DNA of 8,258 bases from contig CALMCK010000090.1 of the NCBI GenBank assembly GCA_937862845.1, forward strand, positions 1 to 8,258. The letters run 5' to 3'. The stretch comes from an uncultured Burkholderiaceae bacterium (GTDB lineage Bacteria > Pseudomonadota > Gammaproteobacteria > Burkholderiales > Burkholderiaceae). Numbering within the stretch: position 1 is the first letter of the stretch; each line of letters opens with the position of its first letter. Made by a program: the position numbers and the translations under genes. A model generated the notes under the pieces. That model ran no database searches and was not told where the DNA came from. It worked only from the letters and a program-made list of their open reading frames with translations. Below, piece by piece: positions 6,509-8,258 of the stretch.

Positions 6509-6585
6509 AGGCGGATAGCTCAGTTGGTTAGAGCGCCACGTTGACATCGTGGAGGTCGTTGGTTCGAACCCAATTTCGCCTACCA
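6509..6585 (+). tRNA. tRNA-Val (anticodon GAC)
   Basis: All arms fold in 77 nt with CCA encoded. The acceptor AGGCGGA (6509-6515) pairs with TTCGCCT (6575-6581) with one G-U. The D arm is GCTC/GAGC, the anticodon arm CCACG/CGTGG with loop TTGACAT, the variable loop AGGTC, and the T arm GTTGG/CCAAT with TTCGAAC. The discriminator A6582 is followed by CCA. The anticodon GAC at 6543-6545 reads valine codons GUC and GUU. The tRNA-Val/thrS order is, as I recall it, common in Burkholderiales. Confidence 0.97.
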
Positions 6586-6593
6586 ATTTTATT

Positions 6594-6680
6594 CAATGAT
6601 TGCGAGTGCTTTGATGAGCGTTGCTGTTTTGTTCTCAACCACAACCACCACGCAACGCTTTGCGCGGTGAGCAGTCATTG
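6594..6680 (+). repeat. Nested inverted repeats between tRNA-Val and thrS
   Basis: The outer arms CAATGA (6594-6599) and TCATTG (6675-6680) enclose inner arms AGCGTTGC (6617-6624) and GCAACGCT (6652-6659), giving an imperfect hairpin about 87 nt long with a 27-base apical loop. No start codon with a Shine-Dalgarno and no coding frame is seen. The element begins nine bases after the tRNA CCA, so it would be in the 3' trailer of the tRNA precursor. It could assist processing, act as a weak terminator or be chance pairing. Confidence 0.4.
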
Positions 6681-6681
6681 A

Positions 6682-6690
6682 TGATATAAA
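6682..6690 (+). promoter_or_regulatory. Candidate extended -10 promoter of thrS
   Basis: TGATATAAA fits an extended -10 (TGN followed by TATAAA at 6685-6690). No -35 of quality is found at 16-18 bases, which extended -10 promoters tolerate. The start would be near 6697, giving a leader of about 60 nt before thrS. The predicted start falls inside the first arm of the following hairpin. Confidence 0.45.
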
Positions 6691-6693
6691 ATG

Positions 6694-6722
6694 CGGCTCA
6701 CACTTGTGAGCCGTTTTTTTTT
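6694..6722 (+). terminator. Intrinsic terminator upstream of thrS
   Basis: CGGCTCAC (6694-6701) pairs perfectly with GTGAGCCG (6706-6713) around an ACTT loop, and nine T follow (6714-6722). It should end transcripts arriving from tRNA-Val. It sits 35 bases before the thrS start, so thrS needs either a promoter that starts within or after the hairpin, or regulated read-through. Confidence 0.85.
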
Positions 6723-6757
6723 GCTTTCACGTTGCTTATTAATTTTAGAGGTTTGCC

Positions 6758-8258
6758 ATGATTCAGATCACTTTGCCCGATGGTTCTATCCGCTCATTCG
6801 ATGCTGCGGTGACCGTTCACGACGTCGCTTTGAGCATTGGCGCTGGTTTGGCGAAAGCCGCTTTGGCGGGGCGGGTTGACGGAGAGTTGGTCGACACGTC
6901 ATTTTTGATGGAGAAAGATTCGAGCCTCGCGATTGTCACGGACAAAGACGCGGATGGCCTGGACACGATTCGCCACTCGACGGCGCATTTGTTGGCGTAT
7001 GCTGTGAAATCTTTGTTCCCCGATGCGCAAGTGACGATTGGCCCGGTGATTGAAAACGGCTTCTACTATGACTTCGCCTACAAGCGCCCATTCACACCAG
7101 AGGATTTGGTGGCGATTGAAGCAAAAATGGCCGAGCTGGCCAAAAAAGACGAGCCGGTCACGCGCGAAGTTTGGACGCGCGATGATGCGGTTGAATTTTT
7201 TAAAGGCATTGGCGAGGATTACAAAGCCGAAATCATCAGCAGCATCCCTGCCGACCAAAACATCAGTCTGTACCGCGAAGGCGATTTCATCGACCTGTGC
7301 CGCGGCCCACACGTGCCATCGACGGGCAAGCTCAAAGTATTTAAACTCATGAAAGTCGCGGGCGCGTACTGGCGCGGCGACTCAAACAACGAAATGCTCC
7401 AGCGCATTTACGGCACCGCATTCGCCAAAAAAGAAGAGCTCGCGCAATACCTGCACATGCTCGAAGAAGCCGAAAAACGCGACCACCGCAAGCTGGGCAA
7501 ATCTTTAGATTTGTTCCACATGCAAGACGAGGCACCCGGTTTGGTGTTTTGGCACGCGAAGGGCTGGACGATTTGGCAAGAAGTCGAGCAATACATGCGC
7601 GCCGTCTATCGCGACAACGGCTATCAAGAAGTCAAAGGCCCGCAGATTCTCGACCGCACCCTGTGGGAAAAAACAGGCCACTGGGAAAACTACAAAGACA
7701 ATATGTTCACCACCGAATCGGAAAACCGCAGCTACGCGCTCAAGCCGATGAACTGCCCAGGTCATATTCAGATTTACAACACAGGCCTGCACTCATACCG
7801 TGACTTGCCACTGCGTTACGGCGAATTTGGTCAATGCCATCGCAACGAATCCTCTGGCGCACTGCACGGCATCATGCGCGTGCGTGGCTTCACCCAGGAC
7901 GACGGCCATATTTTTTGCACCGAAGAACAAATTCAAGCAGAAGTCTCAGCCTTCAACGCATTGACCCGCAAAGTCTATGACGACTTCGGTTTTCACGACG
8001 TCGCCGTCAAGCTCGCCCTGCGCCCAGAGAATCGCATCGGCTCAGACGATGCGTGGGATGTGACCGAAAACGCCATGCGCGAAGCCATCCGCGCATCGGG
8101 TGTCGAATGGGAAGAGTTACCAGGCGAAGGCGCATTTTACGGTCCGAAAATCGAATATCACCTCAAAGACTCCATCGGCCGCTCATGGCAATGTGGCACC
8201 ATGCAAGTCGACGCATTCATGCCAGAACGCCTCGGCGCGACCTACATTGACGAGAACG
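6758..8258 (+). CDS. thrS: Threonyl-tRNA synthetase, N-terminal 500 residues, cut by right edge
   Basis: The enzyme charges tRNA-Thr with threonine in the cytoplasm and edits Ser-tRNA-Thr. ATG 6758 has AGAGG six bases upstream. Domain order is typical: TGS domain (1-60), the editing domain with H73 and H77 in HSTAH and C181 and H185 in CRGPH, a linker helix, then the class II catalytic core with motif 1 around KGPQILDRTLWEKTGHW, MNCPGH (C333), motif 2 FGQCHRNESSGALHGIMRVR and QDDGH (H384). C333 and H384 correspond to two of the three zinc/threonine-binding residues of the E. coli enzyme (C334, H385). The third histidine, motif 3 and the anticodon-binding domain lie beyond the window, since the family has about 640 residues. 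One oddity is QVDAF at 483-487, where most relatives have an aromatic after the aspartate (QLDF). In most proteobacteria infC, rpmI and rplT follow, which cannot be checked here. Confidence 0.97.
   Translation, partial: MIQITLPDGSIRSFDAAVTVHDVALSIGAGLAKAALAGRVDGELVDTSFLMEKDSSLAIVTDKDADGLDTIRHSTAHLLAYAVKSLFPDAQVTIGPVIENGFYYDFAYKRPFTPEDLVAIEAKMAELAKKDEPVTREVWTRDDAVEFFKGIGEDYKAEIISSIPADQNISLYREGDFIDLCRGPHVPSTGKLKVFKLMKVAGAYWRGDSNNEMLQRIYGTAFAKKEELAQYLHMLEEAEKRDHRKLGKSLDLFHMQDEAPGLVFWHAKGWTIWQEVEQYMRAVYRDNGYQEVKGPQILDRTLWEKTGHWENYKDNMFTTESENRSYALKPMNCPGHIQIYNTGLHSYRDLPLRYGEFGQCHRNESSGALHGIMRVRGFTQDDGHIFCTEEQIQAEVSAFNALTRKVYDDFGFHDVAVKLALRPENRIGSDDAWDVTENAMREAIRASGVEWEELPGEGAFYGPKIEYHLKDSIGRSWQCGTMQVDAFMPERLGATYIDEN

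Noticed and set aside
6899..7792. Minus-strand open frames opposite thrS
   Set aside because: These are antisense shadows of a highly conserved gene, with no Shine-Dalgarno and no family resemblance.

Overview
The window looks like a stretch of an ordinary betaproteobacterial chromosome, probably Burkholderiales. This rests on protein character (ThrRS, ZapA, a BtuB-type receptor), on a tRNA-Val(GAC) just ahead of thrS, and on a moderately high GC content judged by eye. No plasmid, phage, transposon or CRISPR signature is visible. The window cuts through a gene at each end.

Left part, minus strand (about 1-4506). A transcription unit for vitamin B12 uptake reads right to left. It has a sigma70-like promoter at 4478-4506, a well-conserved cobalamin riboswitch at 4254-4467, the TonB-dependent outer-membrane receptor btuB (2294-4183), a FecCD/BtuC-type inner-membrane permease (1179-2189), and a BtuD-type ATPase (460-1182) whose start overlaps the permease stop as ATGA. 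A strong intrinsic terminator (385-417) closes the unit. Between btuB and btuC lie a candidate internal promoter and a perfect 11-bp inverted repeat with A/T flanks that looks like a bidirectional terminator. No periplasmic binding protein gene (btuF) is present. Beyond the terminator, and cut by the left edge, is the N-terminus of a lipoprotein that resembles the start of YHYH-domain proteins.

Middle, plus strand (4622-6392). A short coiled-coil ZapB-like gene is translationally coupled (ATGA) to zapA, the FtsZ-ring stabiliser, and an intrinsic terminator follows. Next is a YbjJ-like major facilitator transporter of unknown substrate. The btu promoter region and the zap genes are divergent.

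Right part, plus strand (6469-8258). A tRNA-Val(GAC) gene has its own sigma70-like promoter. It is followed by an 87-nt nested inverted repeat, an extended -10 promoter that abuts a strong hairpin/T-tract, and threonyl-tRNA synthetase thrS, which runs off the right end with 500 codons visible.

The gene content is mostly familiar. The parts most worth checking are regulatory: the btuB-btuC junction, the btuB leader downstream of the riboswitch, and the tRNA-Val/thrS junction. I found no convincing sign of an undescribed system.
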